From NCBI GenBank assembly GCA_037976565.1, contig CP137672.1:20484335-20548334 (forward strand): 64,000 nucleotides of DNA. The letters are read 5' to 3'. The position numbers and the translations under genes are program-made. Under the pieces are notes generated by a model, which searched no databases, was not told the origin of the DNA, and worked only from the letters and a program-made list of their open reading frames with translations. Every line of letters starts with the position of its first letter. Position 1 is the first letter of the stretch. Source of the stretch: Mesocentrotus franciscanus. Lineage: Eukaryota; Echinodermata; Echinoidea; Camarodonta; Strongylocentrotidae. Of the stretch, positions 46,001 through 55,093 are shown piece by piece.

Positions 46001-49000
46001 AGATGACGTATAAAATAATGATCACTTGTGAACTTGTTCGTTCTTTTCATGTCAGTTTGGAAGAATTTCATGGTGGACAAGTTTCCTGCACATGATTACT
46101 CTTCAGATGACGTCATATGCAAATATGACGACAAATAACAACTGGATCAAAGATCCATGTCACATTTTGTGTAGTTCCATATGCACATGTGTGCAGTACA
46201 AGTGATTTTTTGCAAGACTGAGTCAATTTGTTATAATTGTTATCATTCCAAAGCCGCACAGTATACACCTATTCTTGTGTACAGCATGATCAACATTTAC
46301 AAATAGCTTCAAAGACGGTTTCTTTTATAATTTTTTGTAATCGGGTGTGAGTGTTGGACAAAAAACAAAGAGATTGAAAGAAGATAAAAGGCTACAGAGA
46401 CCTTGTCCTTGAGTGAAATTACGAATGTATCATGGACATAGAAGATAACAAAATGAAGAAGTTTTCGGAAAAGCAAGAGTAAAACCATCACTCATCAACA
46501 CGAATTCGGATGGTTACAGACGTATTGTCTGATTGATACACGTCTGTGAAAACCTAATAACACACGTTTAGTTACATAGAAATGTAACTTTCAATTCGTC
46601 ATCGTCATTTTCCAGTCTCTTAACAGACATGACTGTTATTGGAGCCTATTCACAAATGCATTCAAGATATTTCCAAGATTCAAAATATCTTAATTAACCA
46701 TAACCATAACAAAATCATACAAACAATAGTACAAAAAATACAGTATGGAATATGGAAAGTACTAGTGGAAAAGCAAATCCTTGAGAGGATGGCCCTTCGA
46801 GAGAAAAAAAATATTGCATACATTTCTTGTATTAGGGCTATTGTATTCAAGACGTCATCTACGCCGCCATTTTGGTTAGCGTCATTGTTTTACATCAAAA
46901 TGGATAATCCTTGAAGTAAAATAGCATTTCATATATCAGAGTACGTCCTTTGTAATAAAATGGCTGAAAAGATACAAAGATTTTGTTTAAATGGTAAGAA
47001 GGCCTACATGCCTCACAGTATAGTTTACATTGATGCATCTTTTCTCGCATTTATTTAAACGAGGGGGGCAAACACACTACCATTAAATAATTCACTCGTT
47101 TCAATTCTATTTTGCTCAACTAGTGTTATGATTTTCCCTTCTTTCTTTCAAAATGTTCAATATTTTAATCTGAAGTACAAATTAAATCTGTTTATTTCTT
47201 ATCTTCGTGTCAACCTAGAGAAATACCATTTATTAAAAAACATCGTTAGAAGTCGTGATTACCTTTTCTCCATATTTAAAACTTATTTTCATTTCAGGAA
47301 TCGATTCAATAAGTCACAGGCTTTATGGAAATGCAGGATTCTACCGATAGATGAAGCATTGTTATAATTATTATGTTGTCATTATGTCAATTAACGGTAT
47401 AATTATAAGATTTTGTAATTAACTCGTATGCAGGATGATAGTAATTGTTCTTGTTCGACTAATCAGAAAAGCTCCTTTGTAGTTTCAAGCAAGTTTAATT
47501 GTGCACTGCATCGATAATAAAGTCAATTTTAGTTTGTATACCTTCCAAAGGAGCTGCACCTGTTATAGTTTTGTTGTACAGATCCTACTTAATTGATTCA
47601 AACATATTTTCAGACAGTTTATGTTATCCTTAATTTGTATTTGGAATGAATAATCAGGAAAATATTAATGTAACATTTCGGCATATCCTTTTGTTTTCTT
47701 GTTTATAATTTATCTTCAACTTTTATTTTCTAAAAATGTTATTCTAACATAATTATGTCTCGGATTTTATGATGAGATGTGTCAAAGACGGAAAAGAAGA
47801 AGAAAAAACAATTATATGACATGGTATTGAGTCAACGTTTTCTACTCACTCGATTTCGTTGTCTGGTGCAGGTAGGTCGCCGATCGTGGTCAATGTCAAT
47901 GTCGACCAGTAAAAGGAAGCAAGGTATTTATGAGGCAAGGTGGCATTTCTTCCAACAGGTCCTGAGTACACCCAATCATCTGTTTCCGAAGTATAACCAA
48001 TGGCTTCGCAAATGAGAAAGTAGGCTGCTCCAGCCCAGTGAAGAAGCAAAAGAAGTACATGGGTGAGGTTGATGACGCGAAATGTATTTGGGAATTGAGT
48101 CCTGGTCTCCACTTTCATGTACCAGAACTGAAACCTGTAGACCCGAAGGAACCTTGGACATCTCACGATCGGATGTAAGCGGTTGGTATCAAGGAGGTAA
48201 AACAGATCAGTGGGGAGGAGGGATAGGAAATCGACTATGCACTGCCATGATCTGACGTAATGTCTTAGGAGTTTCTTTCCGTCTAGGACAAGGAGACCCT
48301 GCTCCAAGTATGCGGTTCGGGACTGGACCACAATGTCCAGAATGTAGATAAAATCACAGAAGTAGTCAATGACGAACCACGTGACGCGGCCTTTCTCTTG
48401 GAGCTCAGGCCAGGCTTCCCGGGCGATCAACACCCAAATGTTATACATGACCACGATGCTGACCACCGTCAACCAATACATTAGGAAATCGCCATCCGGG
48501 AAGACGATGGTTCTCGTTTTCGCTTTTCGTCATCATCCTCGTCTTCAACGACCTCGGATTCGGCGTTCTCGTCCTCTGGATAGTTGGACAGATCACCTCG
48601 CCTCGTGGTAAATTTCTCCAAGAAAGAATCAACGCGCTGTGTAGACACCTTTTTATTTTTTCGCTTGTTCTTCTCTCTTAACTTGACTGATGATTTTAAA
48701 ATATTCACGGCCTTGATGGAAGTCCAGAAACCTCCGGCTGAAGTCGGAGCGGTAGACATATCCGATGCCGAAGCGAATTCATCAAGTTGAACAGCCTCTT
48801 TAGATTCTCTCCTTTGGATGGCCGCCTGCATGGGAACGAAGTTGGAATCATCCATCAAGTCAAGATAATTTTTCGACTCTTTTCTGCTCATCTCTTCTCT
48901 TGAGAGTATATCTTCTCCGTCGTGTTGGGATGAAGCAGTGATTGGTTTAACACTTCCATTTGAATGATCTGCCACTTTAATGTTTGGTTTCAGATGAGCT

Positions 49001-49320
49001 TCATACTCGTTTCCTGTCGTTGCCTCATTCGGCAAAATCTGTTCGGGATTTCTTCCCTCACTCGACTGGAAGTCCGTTCTCGTCTTATTATCACCGCGGT
49101 TGTCGTGCACCATTTCGTTGACGGAGCCCTTGGAGGAGCTTCGACCTATCTCGGTGAGAAGTTGTGTTCGATCTGACGGCGACTCACTCCACGCTTGCCG
49201 TTCACTGCTCTCCCGGCTGACGAGCCGCGTCGCATTCGGTGGCAACACGTCCCGTGGTTGACTCATCACGGGTTGCACTGACATGTTGGCCAGCTTTGCC
49301 TTCTCATCAAACCATGGAGT
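30940..49320 (-). CDS. Cyclic-nucleotide-gated cation channel subunit, whole gene, eleven coding exons
   Basis: A plasma-membrane cation channel opened by cGMP or cAMP. The exons are 49320-47850, 39199-39141, 38729-38668, 38290-38202, 37613-37511, 36210-36056, 35416-35330, 33928-33832, 32545-32391, 32004-31800 and 31083-30940. Phases agree at every junction, giving 863 residues from the ATG at 49284 if one base is added near 48517. Domains: acidic/basic N-terminus (~1-255), S1-S4, pore TTIGDLP, S6 (FIFATIVG), C-linker (RWYDYTWKR), cNBD with FGEIGIL and NRRMAD, linker, coiled coil. The pore Glu of vertebrate CNGA is Asp, and two residues tied to cGMP preference differ (Met for Thr, probably Gln for Asp). 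It looks CNGA-like, but the exact subfamily needs a tree. Confidence 0.93.
31800..32004 (-). CDS. CNG channel exon 10: basic linker
   Basis: 205 bases between CTCTGCAG and AAAATT|GTAAGT. Low-complexity basic linker including TKRHRASVTSPNVPVKKRRA and then DVAMKEIMSLVERVVSEKI, which begins the coiled coil. KKRR-type stretches are present. In phase with both neighbours. Confidence 0.82.
32119..32340. repeat. GA/CT-rich low-complexity tract
   Basis: Purine-rich intronic run (GAGAGA, AAGAAG) inside the channel gene. ORFs here are artefacts. Confidence 0.8.
32391..32545 (-). CDS. CNG channel exon 9: end of cNBD C-helix and charged linker
   Basis: Acceptor GATTGATGACAG and donor AATGAG|GTAGGT. It opens TVIEEEARRRLKTQS, which aligns with the cNBD C-helix of CNGA1; the position of its cGMP-sensing Asp appears to be Gln. 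It then runs through a Lys/Glu-rich stretch and MDVTDVEKDIDRVSIFSEM. Confidence 0.85.
32622..33145. mobile_element. Dispersed repeat (family D), copy 2, inverted
   Basis: Reverse-orientation partner of 13925-14462, in a channel-gene intron. One end has a strong stem: GAGGACTGGCTGTTT pairs with AAACAGCCAGTCCTC, around GC-rich sequence with GGCGCGCC. Confidence 0.78.
33150..33445 (-). mobile_element. tRNA-derived SINE, minus strand
   Basis: The minus strand opens GTAGTCGAGTGGTCTAAGC (box A type) and has GGTTCGATCC (box B) near 33385, then a non-tRNA body with GTACCCAGGAGAGAAATGGG. The anticodon arm is not a functional tRNA fold and sequence continues far beyond tRNA length, so this is a SINE rather than a tRNA gene. 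Confidence 0.72.
33503..33770 (+). mobile_element. tRNA-derived SINE, plus strand
   Basis: GTAGTCGAGTGGTTTAATG and GGGTTCGATCCCCGGCAT give box A- and box B-like promoters, followed by the body TTAAGCAAGGCATTTTATC and GAATGGGTACCCGAGAGG. Head-to-head with the SINE at 33150-33445. Confidence 0.72.
33832..33928 (-). CDS. CNG channel exon 8: cNBD, second half
   Basis: Acceptor TTGTTATGACAG and donor GTAAAG|GTGAGT. It codes for (R)RMADVLSVGFSELFSLSKDD then ILGVLKDYPSVK. Met stands where vertebrate CNGA subunits have Thr (RRTAN), a cGMP contact. Confidence 0.9.
34390..35130. mobile_element. Long-palindrome foldback MITE with TAA target duplication
   Basis: The ends are AGCCCCCATCACACCAAA and TTTGGTGTGATGGGGGCT, perfect over 18 bases, flanked by TAA at 34387-34389 and 35131-35133. 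Almost the whole 741 bp folds back on itself (for example GTTCATATCAAGTTCAGATC against GATCTGAACTTGATATGAAC). A 3-bp TAA target site is typical of PIF/Harbinger-mobilised MITEs. It lies in the channel intron between exons 7 and 8. Confidence 0.88.
35330..35416 (-). CDS. CNG channel exon 7: cNBD phosphate-binding cassette
   Basis: Acceptor AATCTGCAG. The donor AATAG|GTGAAA is chosen over a GTAATA seven bases upstream because only it keeps the phase and supplies the conserved N-R. It codes for KSGRVLATLKSGDYFGEIG and ILDLEGTSN; FGEI holds the ribose-binding Glu. Confidence 0.88.
35460..35665. repeat. ATT/ATC-rich microsatellite
   Basis: Intronic imperfect trinucleotide repeat (TTATTATCATTATTA). 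Confidence 0.9.
35700..35930 (-). pseudogene. Retrotransposon (LINE-type) C-terminal coding remnant
   Basis: The minus strand reads TWKAVEYQD, stop, then SVYSVVPVVVGALGMITNN, LPKHLKKIGVTTKIELLRNI. The VVPVVVGALG block ends many LINE polyproteins. One stop codon is visible, and the rest is missing. It sits in a channel-gene intron. Confidence 0.6.
35931..36030. repeat. ATT and CTT microsatellites
   Basis: Adjacent ATT-rich and CTT-rich runs just 26 bases past channel exon 6; a poly-Lys ORF read here is spurious. Confidence 0.88.
36056..36210 (-). CDS. CNG channel exon 6: start of the cyclic-nucleotide-binding domain
   Basis: Acceptor CCTCTCCTAG and donor ATTGA|GTGAGT. It codes for VSILEVCPPEFLHDLVLKM, HLCIFTPGDLVCRKGEVA and REMFIISDGLLQVI, matching the A-helix and first strands of a CNG cNBD (PGD..C.KG..GREM.II). 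Confidence 0.93.
36940..37300 (-). mobile_element. 3' end of a LINE (UTR and CAAA tail)
   Basis: The minus strand ends GGAAATAAACAAATAAAC followed by CAAA units (about 36970-36940), the same type of tail as the LINE at 10340. There is no coding part. Likely a strongly 5'-truncated copy in the intron between exons 5 and 6. Confidence 0.62.
37511..37613 (-). CDS. CNG channel exon 5: C-linker, second half
   Basis: Acceptor CTATGTCAACAG and donor AAAAGG|GTAACT. It codes for GATQGRGDVNSLGLLPDKH and RTELALHVNLQTLKR. LPDK..TELALHVNL.TLK matches CNG C-linker helices. Confidence 0.92.
37855..37888. repeat. TG dinucleotide microsatellite
   Basis: Run of TGTG in a channel intron. Confidence 0.9.
38202..38290 (-). 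CDS. CNG channel exon 4: C-linker, first half
   Basis: Acceptor CCATTTTATAG and donor GAAACG|GTATAT. It codes for DHAKRYMQTNNVPRDVRLR then VLRWYDYTWK. RW.DY.W is the CNG C-linker signature. Confidence 0.92.
38668..38729 (-). CDS. CNG channel exon 3: end of S6
   Basis: Acceptor TTCATCAACAG and donor CACGTG|GTTAGT. It codes for (G)QVGAVIENRNATRMEFERHV, matching GNIGSMISNMNAARAEFQ of CNGA. Both junction phases fit. Confidence 0.9.
39141..39199 (-). CDS. CNG channel exon 2: S6 pore helix
   Basis: Acceptor TTATTCCTCAG and donor TTGTCG|GTAAGT. The 59 bases read YFVQIVGYLVGIFIFATIV. FATIVG is the S6 signature that lines the gate. Confidence 0.92.
39310..39500. mobile_element. Short palindromic MITE
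   Basis: Inverted arms contain AAGGCAATTTCAATATCCC and GGGATATTGAAATTGCCTT, plus CTTTCGAGAA against TTCTCGAAGG further out. A 70-residue ORF reads through it and is not a gene. Confidence 0.72.
43060..43270. mobile_element. Palindromic MITE of the CACTCTAAAA type
   Basis: CACTCTAAAAATTCAA starts it; GGTGTTATAACATTTTCAAAAT and ATTTTGAAAATGTTGTAAC are inverted copies. A related, shorter sequence starts at 53019 (CACTCTAAAAGCTAAA, later CCACTTTTTCAAAATGAT). Confidence 0.65.
45100..45430. repeat. ~125-bp periodic repeat, about three units
   Basis: Units near 45110, 45240 and 45370 each contain GTTTTC or GTTTCCTTTG, CTTCTTGGCAAC or CCTTGGCAAC, then TGTTAA.AG.CAGAA and CTTCTGGCTCTCA-like segments. 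Copies are diverged. Function unknown. Confidence 0.65.
45555..45625. repeat. Degenerate interstitial telomere-like repeat
   Basis: GGGTTAGGGTTG, AGGATTAGGATTAGGGTTA and TAGGGTTCGG form a short stretch of TTAGGG-like units, the animal telomere repeat, within the channel intron. Confidence 0.6.
47850..49320 (-). CDS. CNG channel exon 1: N-terminus, S1-S5 and pore
   Basis: The ATG at 49284 starts ~255 polar residues ending in an acidic then basic stretch (DEDDDEKRKRE). Then come IVFPDGDFLMYWLTVVSIVV (S1), IDYFCDFIYILDIVVQSRT (S2), FLSLLPTDLFYLL (S3), PRFLRVYRFQFWY (S4), VINLTHVLLLLLHWAGAAYF (S5) and YWSTLTLTTIGDLPAP (pore). Donor ATCGA|GTGAGT at 47849. The N-terminal frame and the S1 frame differ by one base; the break lies at the A-runs near 48517-48525. 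A run TTGTTTTGTAG before 49320 is a good acceptor, and an in-frame stop lies immediately upstream, so an upstream 5' UTR exon is likely. Confidence 0.93.
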
Positions 49321-50860
49321 CTACAAAACAATGGCTAGATGCCAAAGGACGAAGACTACATCCCCGTCGAGTCATTCTCAAAAGGTTATTACAGATATAT
49401 GTTGCACATTTGGGCAGAATTCCATTAAGGGTTTTCTCCATTAAGCGTTACCGACCGTGACAATGATGATTTTGTTTATATATACACAATGACCAACGCG
49501 TGAGGATCGTAAATTTGGAATCACTTGATAATCGAGAAAGCATATAAAATCAGTCCACCTTAAAAAATAATAATTGAAGACTGCTGAAATCCTGGTAAAT
49601 CGAAGTATAACATCAAACCCCTGCTATAGCTCCTCTCTAGTCATTCGTTGCCTTCTCGACACACATCACACTTCAGAACACGACCCATCCATAAGTTACC
49701 CAAAATCCTTGTTTGGCCAAAGACTGAGCTGTAACTCTTTGGTTTGGCCAGTCAGCGCTGGGGACAAATCCCTATACGAGGACCCTCATGAGGAACGAAC
49801 AAACGCAAAAGAGGACTCTGCAGATTAAACAAAACAAAAGACATTTAGACTCTGAAGAAGACCCTTCCCCCATTTGATAAATCGAAGCGTCCTCTAATGC
49901 TCCGAGCACACAAACAAACCGCAAACAATCGAAAATAAGACAGTGACTGAAATAACGGAGCGCCTGCCGGGAAAGAAATTCTGTTGTTTAAAGGCCCTTC
50001 GTAACTTCTCGAACAACATGTTGAAAAGTGATCCCAAAAAGTAGCGGCGGCAAAATTGTGTGGGTGACGATAATAGAGTAGAGTACATTTGAAATATTCA
50101 TAAATCATACGTTCATTATTACATCTCTAGGAGTTCACGTTCATCTGTAGGATGACCTACTAAAAGAGTTGTTATTATTTTTTGTTGAAAATTAAATCTA
50201 TATCTTTTTGCCATCCTGAACGTCAAAGTATTTCTTTATCATTTCAGGGATGTTCTTTACTTTTATTCTTTTAGCTTAATTAATAAATATTTCAACTACA
50301 TGTACTACCATAACTAAAAGAAAATGATAGACAATAAGACAGTATATCTTTAATTTCTTGTATGCTTCGCACCGCATTTCAACGTCTATCTTCTTCTCTT
50401 TTGGGGCAACCGAAATAGAAGTTATTGATTTGGCTCAGTTCTTAAGAATGCACGAGATGCGTTCTCTTTTCCATTGAGGTACGAGCTTCAGGATTTTAAA
50501 GCTGTTCAGATAAAGATATAATGACAATGAATTTTGTCGCACAGTTGGTAGACATTTGTGTAGACGCTTAAAATGTACCGATTAACTGAGAAGAAATAAT
50601 TTGTGTATAGCTAAAATGTATAAAATCAACCTTTAAAAAAGAAGGGGGAAAAAAGAAGAAGAAGACGGACTTTGGTTCCGTGTGAGCCTTATTCTATGCG
50701 AATCTACTCAACAAGGTATTTTACTGTTCACTGAGAGTGCATTTAAATTGCAATATCTCTTTGTAGAAGTAATATTTGGAAATGGTTTTGGGAATATGAA
50801 ACAAAACCCACTGTAGAATCTTGGTTAAAAATAGAGAAATTTATTCAAAGCATTCTGGGC
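49321..50860. other. Upstream of the channel gene; no gene seen
   Basis: No promoter motif or upstream exon could be assigned. ORFs of 64-87 residues here are unrecognised. Confidence 0.55.
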
Positions 50861-50861
50861 C

Positions 50862-50990
50862 CCGTCTTATAAAGAGTTGCGATTGATTTGGATCAATCGC
50901 AAGTCCTCCAGTCAATCGCAAGTTTGCAGTCTCCTAGCTCTTATGTACATAGTTGCGATTGATATCAACTATTAATAAGACGGGGCCCTG
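50862..50990. mobile_element. Small hairpin MITE, GGGCCCCGTCTTAT ends
   Basis: GGGCCCCGTCTTATAAAGAG and AATAAGACGGGGCCC are inverted ends; GTTGCGATTGAT occurs near each end and TCAATCGCAAG twice inside. A relative lies at 63829-63972. Confidence 0.82.
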
Positions 50991-52310
50991 GTCTTTATAT
51001 TCATGATTAAATCAAATTTAGGGTGAAATTATTTAAGCTGTCTAAACACACCGTACGTGCTCCATGTGTGAAGCGCTCTCTGGTCCATAAATCTATATCG
51101 CTTCGAGTGGCGTACACAATAGGGTTTATACCAGCCCAGTTTTAAAGGAAGATTAAAAGAAAGACGCAAACATTATTTTCCAGCGGCTATGACACATGTA
51201 AACAAGCTATCATGAATGTCGTTTCAGAGGCAGATGCAGGATTCTTTAGAGGGAGGGGGGAAGCAAAAGTCCGAAAAACGGTTATCATGTTTTGGCTGAA
51301 ACAAAAATCTGACAAGCAAGCAAGCGAGGAAACAAAACAACAAAAAAAACCTTATTCCTCCTCCTCTTTTCACCCCTCTTTTACATGCCCACTGTGCCCC
51401 CTGGATCCATCACTGCGTTTATTACCAAATGTTTATATCTGTAGTGAAACGACTCGTTTGACTATGTACTACAATACTATTGTCATATCATTTTATCCCA
51501 ATTAGCTGCTTACTGCTAAAGCAATAAGAAACCGTGGTTACTGGAATACAGTTACTATGGTAACTGACACAATCTAGGTTCGGTGTTCAGGAGAGTAGTT
51601 AAACATTCTTTGTACAATTTCTCATCGGACATGTTAGCCGCGCCAAATTATCTTCACAATCTTCATATCTGTATCCTTTCTTCTCCAACACTTGCGGCAA
51701 AACTGCGTCATTACTTAGAACCACATTATTTAGCAACAAGAAGAAAACTCCAATCTTACTGATACTGAGATAGAAAAGAATTATGGGAATGACAATGATA
51801 TCAATCTTTAATGGTAATTTCAACTCATCCAAGCTCAATTGCCAAGACTGTAAGAAAAGAGGGATCATTGTTTCTCTGCCCCTAACCTTTTTAATCAATG
51901 ATTTCAAGAGCAAGTCTTTTACGAATATTGACCGAGAAAGCCCCCTTGTCTCATTTTAAAAGGCAGCTAATAGATCGATCTTTCGATTTGAGTCGCTAAA
52001 GAGCCTAGACAAAGCTCAAAGAACACCTGTAGTGCAAGGACAAAAAGAGGGGCGGATTTTTCGACCTAACTAAATGTGCAAGAATATAACGGGTTGGGAT
52101 TAAAACACATGCACCTGCATGGCACGAAGCTTGTAATTTAGCAAAATGACACCTAGGTTTCATCACAATCATGATGTGTAACTATCATTACCTGTTTAAG
52201 TTTTCAGTTTTAGTTATCACTTGTTTTGATCTTTGATATCTCATTAACAGTTTTAGTTTTCAGTTTAAGTTTTTATCACTTATTTTGCTATTTCACGTTA
52301 CATATAATAA
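50991..52310. other. No gene seen; decayed transposon-like patch
   Basis: AGGCAGATGCAGGATTC near 51229 and CCCCCTGGATCCATCACTG near 51400 resemble decayed ends of the GGCGGATCCAG family. A 104-residue minus-strand ORF (51913-51599) matches nothing I know. Confidence 0.5.
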
Positions 52311-52324
52311 TTTTTGCTTGAAAG

Positions 52325-52680
52325 CAATTTAATGATAATGATAATAACGTCAATAACAATAGCAATAACAACAACAACAGCAACAGTAACAATAATCATA
52401 GTAGTAGTTACAGTAATAGTAATAGTATTAGTAATACCGATAGTCATAGTAATATTAATAGCAATAGTAGTAGTAATAGTAATAGTACAGGTAATAGTAA
52501 TATTAATGACGATAGCGATAGTACTAGTACTGAAACTAGTACTGGTATTAGTAATGGTATTAGTAATGGTATTAGTAGTAGTAATAGTAATGGTAATAGC
52601 AATGATAATGCATTGTAAAAGTAATAGTTATAGTAATAGTACTAGTAATGGTAATGGTACTAGTTATAGAAACGAGATTG
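52325..52680. repeat. AATAGT/AGT-type microsatellite, ~350 bp
   Basis: Imperfect trinucleotide/hexanucleotide array (AATAGTAATAGTATTAGTAA). The Ile/Val-rich 136-residue ORF is read from the repeat and should not be taken as a membrane protein. Confidence 0.95.
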
Positions 52681-54600
52681 AGCCACATTCTGCTAAAGCA
52701 GTATGGCTTTACTCTTTAAAATGAGAGTGGAATCCATGCTCAAAATAGTGGAATCCTTAAAAAGCAGTAATTAATGAACTTGCTGCAACAAAATTACATC
52801 TACATCTTAAATACCCAAACAGGCTTCATTCTTTTTTTTCTGCCAATGTAAAAGTCCAAGAATTAAGCCATATCAAGAAAGGAAAACACAGTATAAGAAG
52901 ATTTTTTTTTTAAACTCGAAATTAGGTATAATGGGAATGATTGAGCACAACTTGTAAATTGAAGCCGGAAAAAATAAAATTGAAACAACAAAAAAATCTC
53001 ATTTACGAATACAGCGTACACTCTAAAAGCTAAACATGTGAAATCACCATTTAAAATGGTTGAGGAGTGACCACTTTTTCAAAATGATAGCTTGACACTT
53101 TGAATATGATAGTCATACTTTGGTAGAACAAAGAAAAACTGACTTAGCATTGTCTCACTGCATTTATGCATTTCATAGAAATACACAGATTTTATATACT
53201 GATTTTTCAAGCTATTACAGAAAAGATCGAGTTTAATTCAATTTAATTCAATAGTTGGAGTTCTTGTGAAGGTGAAACATAAATTGTGGGTGAGCTTTCT
53301 TTATAGTGGGCTCTTATGGGGAATTTGACACCATTCGGGTGTTTACCCAATAATAGGTGTTGTCAATCACCAGGATTAGTACGCAAAGCCGATTAAGAGA
53401 TAGATAGCTTGATAATCTCTTTCTATCAATCCCCTCTTAAACTCGTAACTGTGGACCGTTATAAATTATATTCGGTTGTCGCCTAGTAACTGGTCCCATG
53501 GGATACACAGACAACGATAAACTAGAGGGGGGGTGCTGTAATAGTAAAACAAAATATAAAAAATAACTGTACGACATCAAACTAATCTCTTTATATAAAT
53601 CTGTAGGTAGGAAAAATAAATCAAACTCAAATTATAGGCCTGGAAAGTGTCACATTTTGTGCAATACCGGTATGTATATTAACAGCATAAATATTTTAAA
53701 GGGATACTATATACTTTTATTTTTCATGACGAAATATAAGCGTTAAAAATATACAAAGAAATTTGGAAGCAAATCAATCGCATAAAAAGGCCTGAGGAGT
53801 GTCTAGTTTTGTGTATTAGGTGGTTCAACTACAACCACTATATTATTATGCCATTGTGTAGATGTACTATTATTTTAGTGCTTCTTGCTATGACGAAATC
53901 TAAGCGCAAAAATACAGCGACATTGGTAAACAAATCTTCAATGGTCCTATGTAGAATAACTAGTATATACCAAATTTAAATGTAAGAGAAAACATGGTCT
54001 ACCGAAAACATTGAAACAAAGTCACCGTATTCATGCAACGGGGAAAATACATACAGCAAGCAATTTGATCAAATTCTGTGATTGTTCTCTTGTGTACAGA
54101 TAGCAGATAGCATAACTAGTTTTGGTATTAAATCGTTGCCTTGGTCTCATTCACACCGTGGTCTTTACGTCTTACTTATTCTTAAATAGCCAAAGACATC
54201 CCACATTCTTTACACAAGGAATGCCTAAAAGGTTTAACCATCATACCATAAAAACGACACCAACCTTCCCATCCAACTGCAATCTCGTACTACTCAAACA
54301 TTATACATTTGTTCCAATCAAACATTAGAACAATGTCTAGCATTGCTCCGCGGGAGGGCAAGCTTTCGTGTACTTTTCTCACCTTCATGAGGATCACCAC
54401 CACCCGTTTGTGTACCAATGCCCTACTTAATGTAAATTCGAACTATGACCCGAGTTCGGCTACAGCCATCGAGACCGACAGCCCATCGGTCTCGTTAGCG
54501 TTCTGACAATTTTCTTTGATGGTTCAATATACCGACGGTCCTCGAGACCGACAGCACGTTGGACTGACGTTTTGTCTAACTTCCCTTGTATGTATTTCTT
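52681..54600. other. No gene seen
   Basis: AT-rich, with a CACTCTAAAA-type MITE fragment at about 53019-53105. No coding signal was recognised. Confidence 0.55.
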
Positions 54601-54624
54601 TGTTTTGTTGGTCTCTTGGGCTGT

Positions 54625-55093
54625 CGGTCTATAGATCTCTGCATTGGCTTCCTGTTGAACATCGTCTCACCTACAAAATCCTTCTGATCACATACCGTGC
54701 CTTAAAGTTCTCCTCGCCACAGTACATCTCTTCTCTACTCAACTTTCGCAAGCCTGGTCGTTCTGGTCTCCGTTCTTCCGATACATCAACTCTGATCATC
54801 CCTAAAACCAGACGATCATGGGGAGATCGAGCATTTGCCTCAGCAGCTCCCCGATTGTGGAACAGTCTCCCAAAGACCCAAACACACTAATGGACTGTAA
54901 ATCAGTAGATCATTTCAAGGCCAGTCTGAAAACTTATCTAATGGCCAACTTTAACTAATAACATCTTTTTCACCATGTATAATGCAATGTAAGCATATAA
55001 GTATAGTTTGTATGTAGTTCATTGTAAGGGTCTGGAGCAACCTCTTGGTGGATATGTTGCGCATTATAAATGTCTTAATTATTATTATTATAT
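54625..55093 (+). pseudogene. L2/CR1-like LINE, 3' terminal fragment
   Basis: The coding part reads SLHWLPVEHRLTYKILLIT, YRALKFSSPQYISSLL, SSDTSTLIIPKTR and SWGDRAFASAAPRLWNSLP, the conserved C-terminus of L2/CR1-type proteins. After one frame change it continues to DHFKASLKTYLMANFN and a stop at about 54957. The tail ends TGCGCATTATAAATG then ATT repeats, as L2 elements do. Strongly 5'-truncated. Confidence 0.85.

Larger units (their letters stand above)
39200..47849. other. 8.65-kb intron of the channel gene
   Basis: Exons 1 and 2 join exactly (NEI-EY-FVQ), so no coding exon is missing here. The intron holds a palindromic MITE (39310-39500), a second palindromic block (43060-43270), a ~125-bp periodic repeat (45100-45430) and a telomere-like stretch (45555-45625). 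Small ORFs elsewhere in it are not recognisable. Confidence 0.75.

Noticed and set aside
47779..49460. Several plus-strand ORFs over channel exon 1
   Set aside because: They are antisense shadows of the CNG exon; none shows protein motifs.
52314..52724. 136-residue hydrophobic ORF resembling a membrane protein
   Set aside because: Entirely encoded by an AATAGT-type microsatellite.
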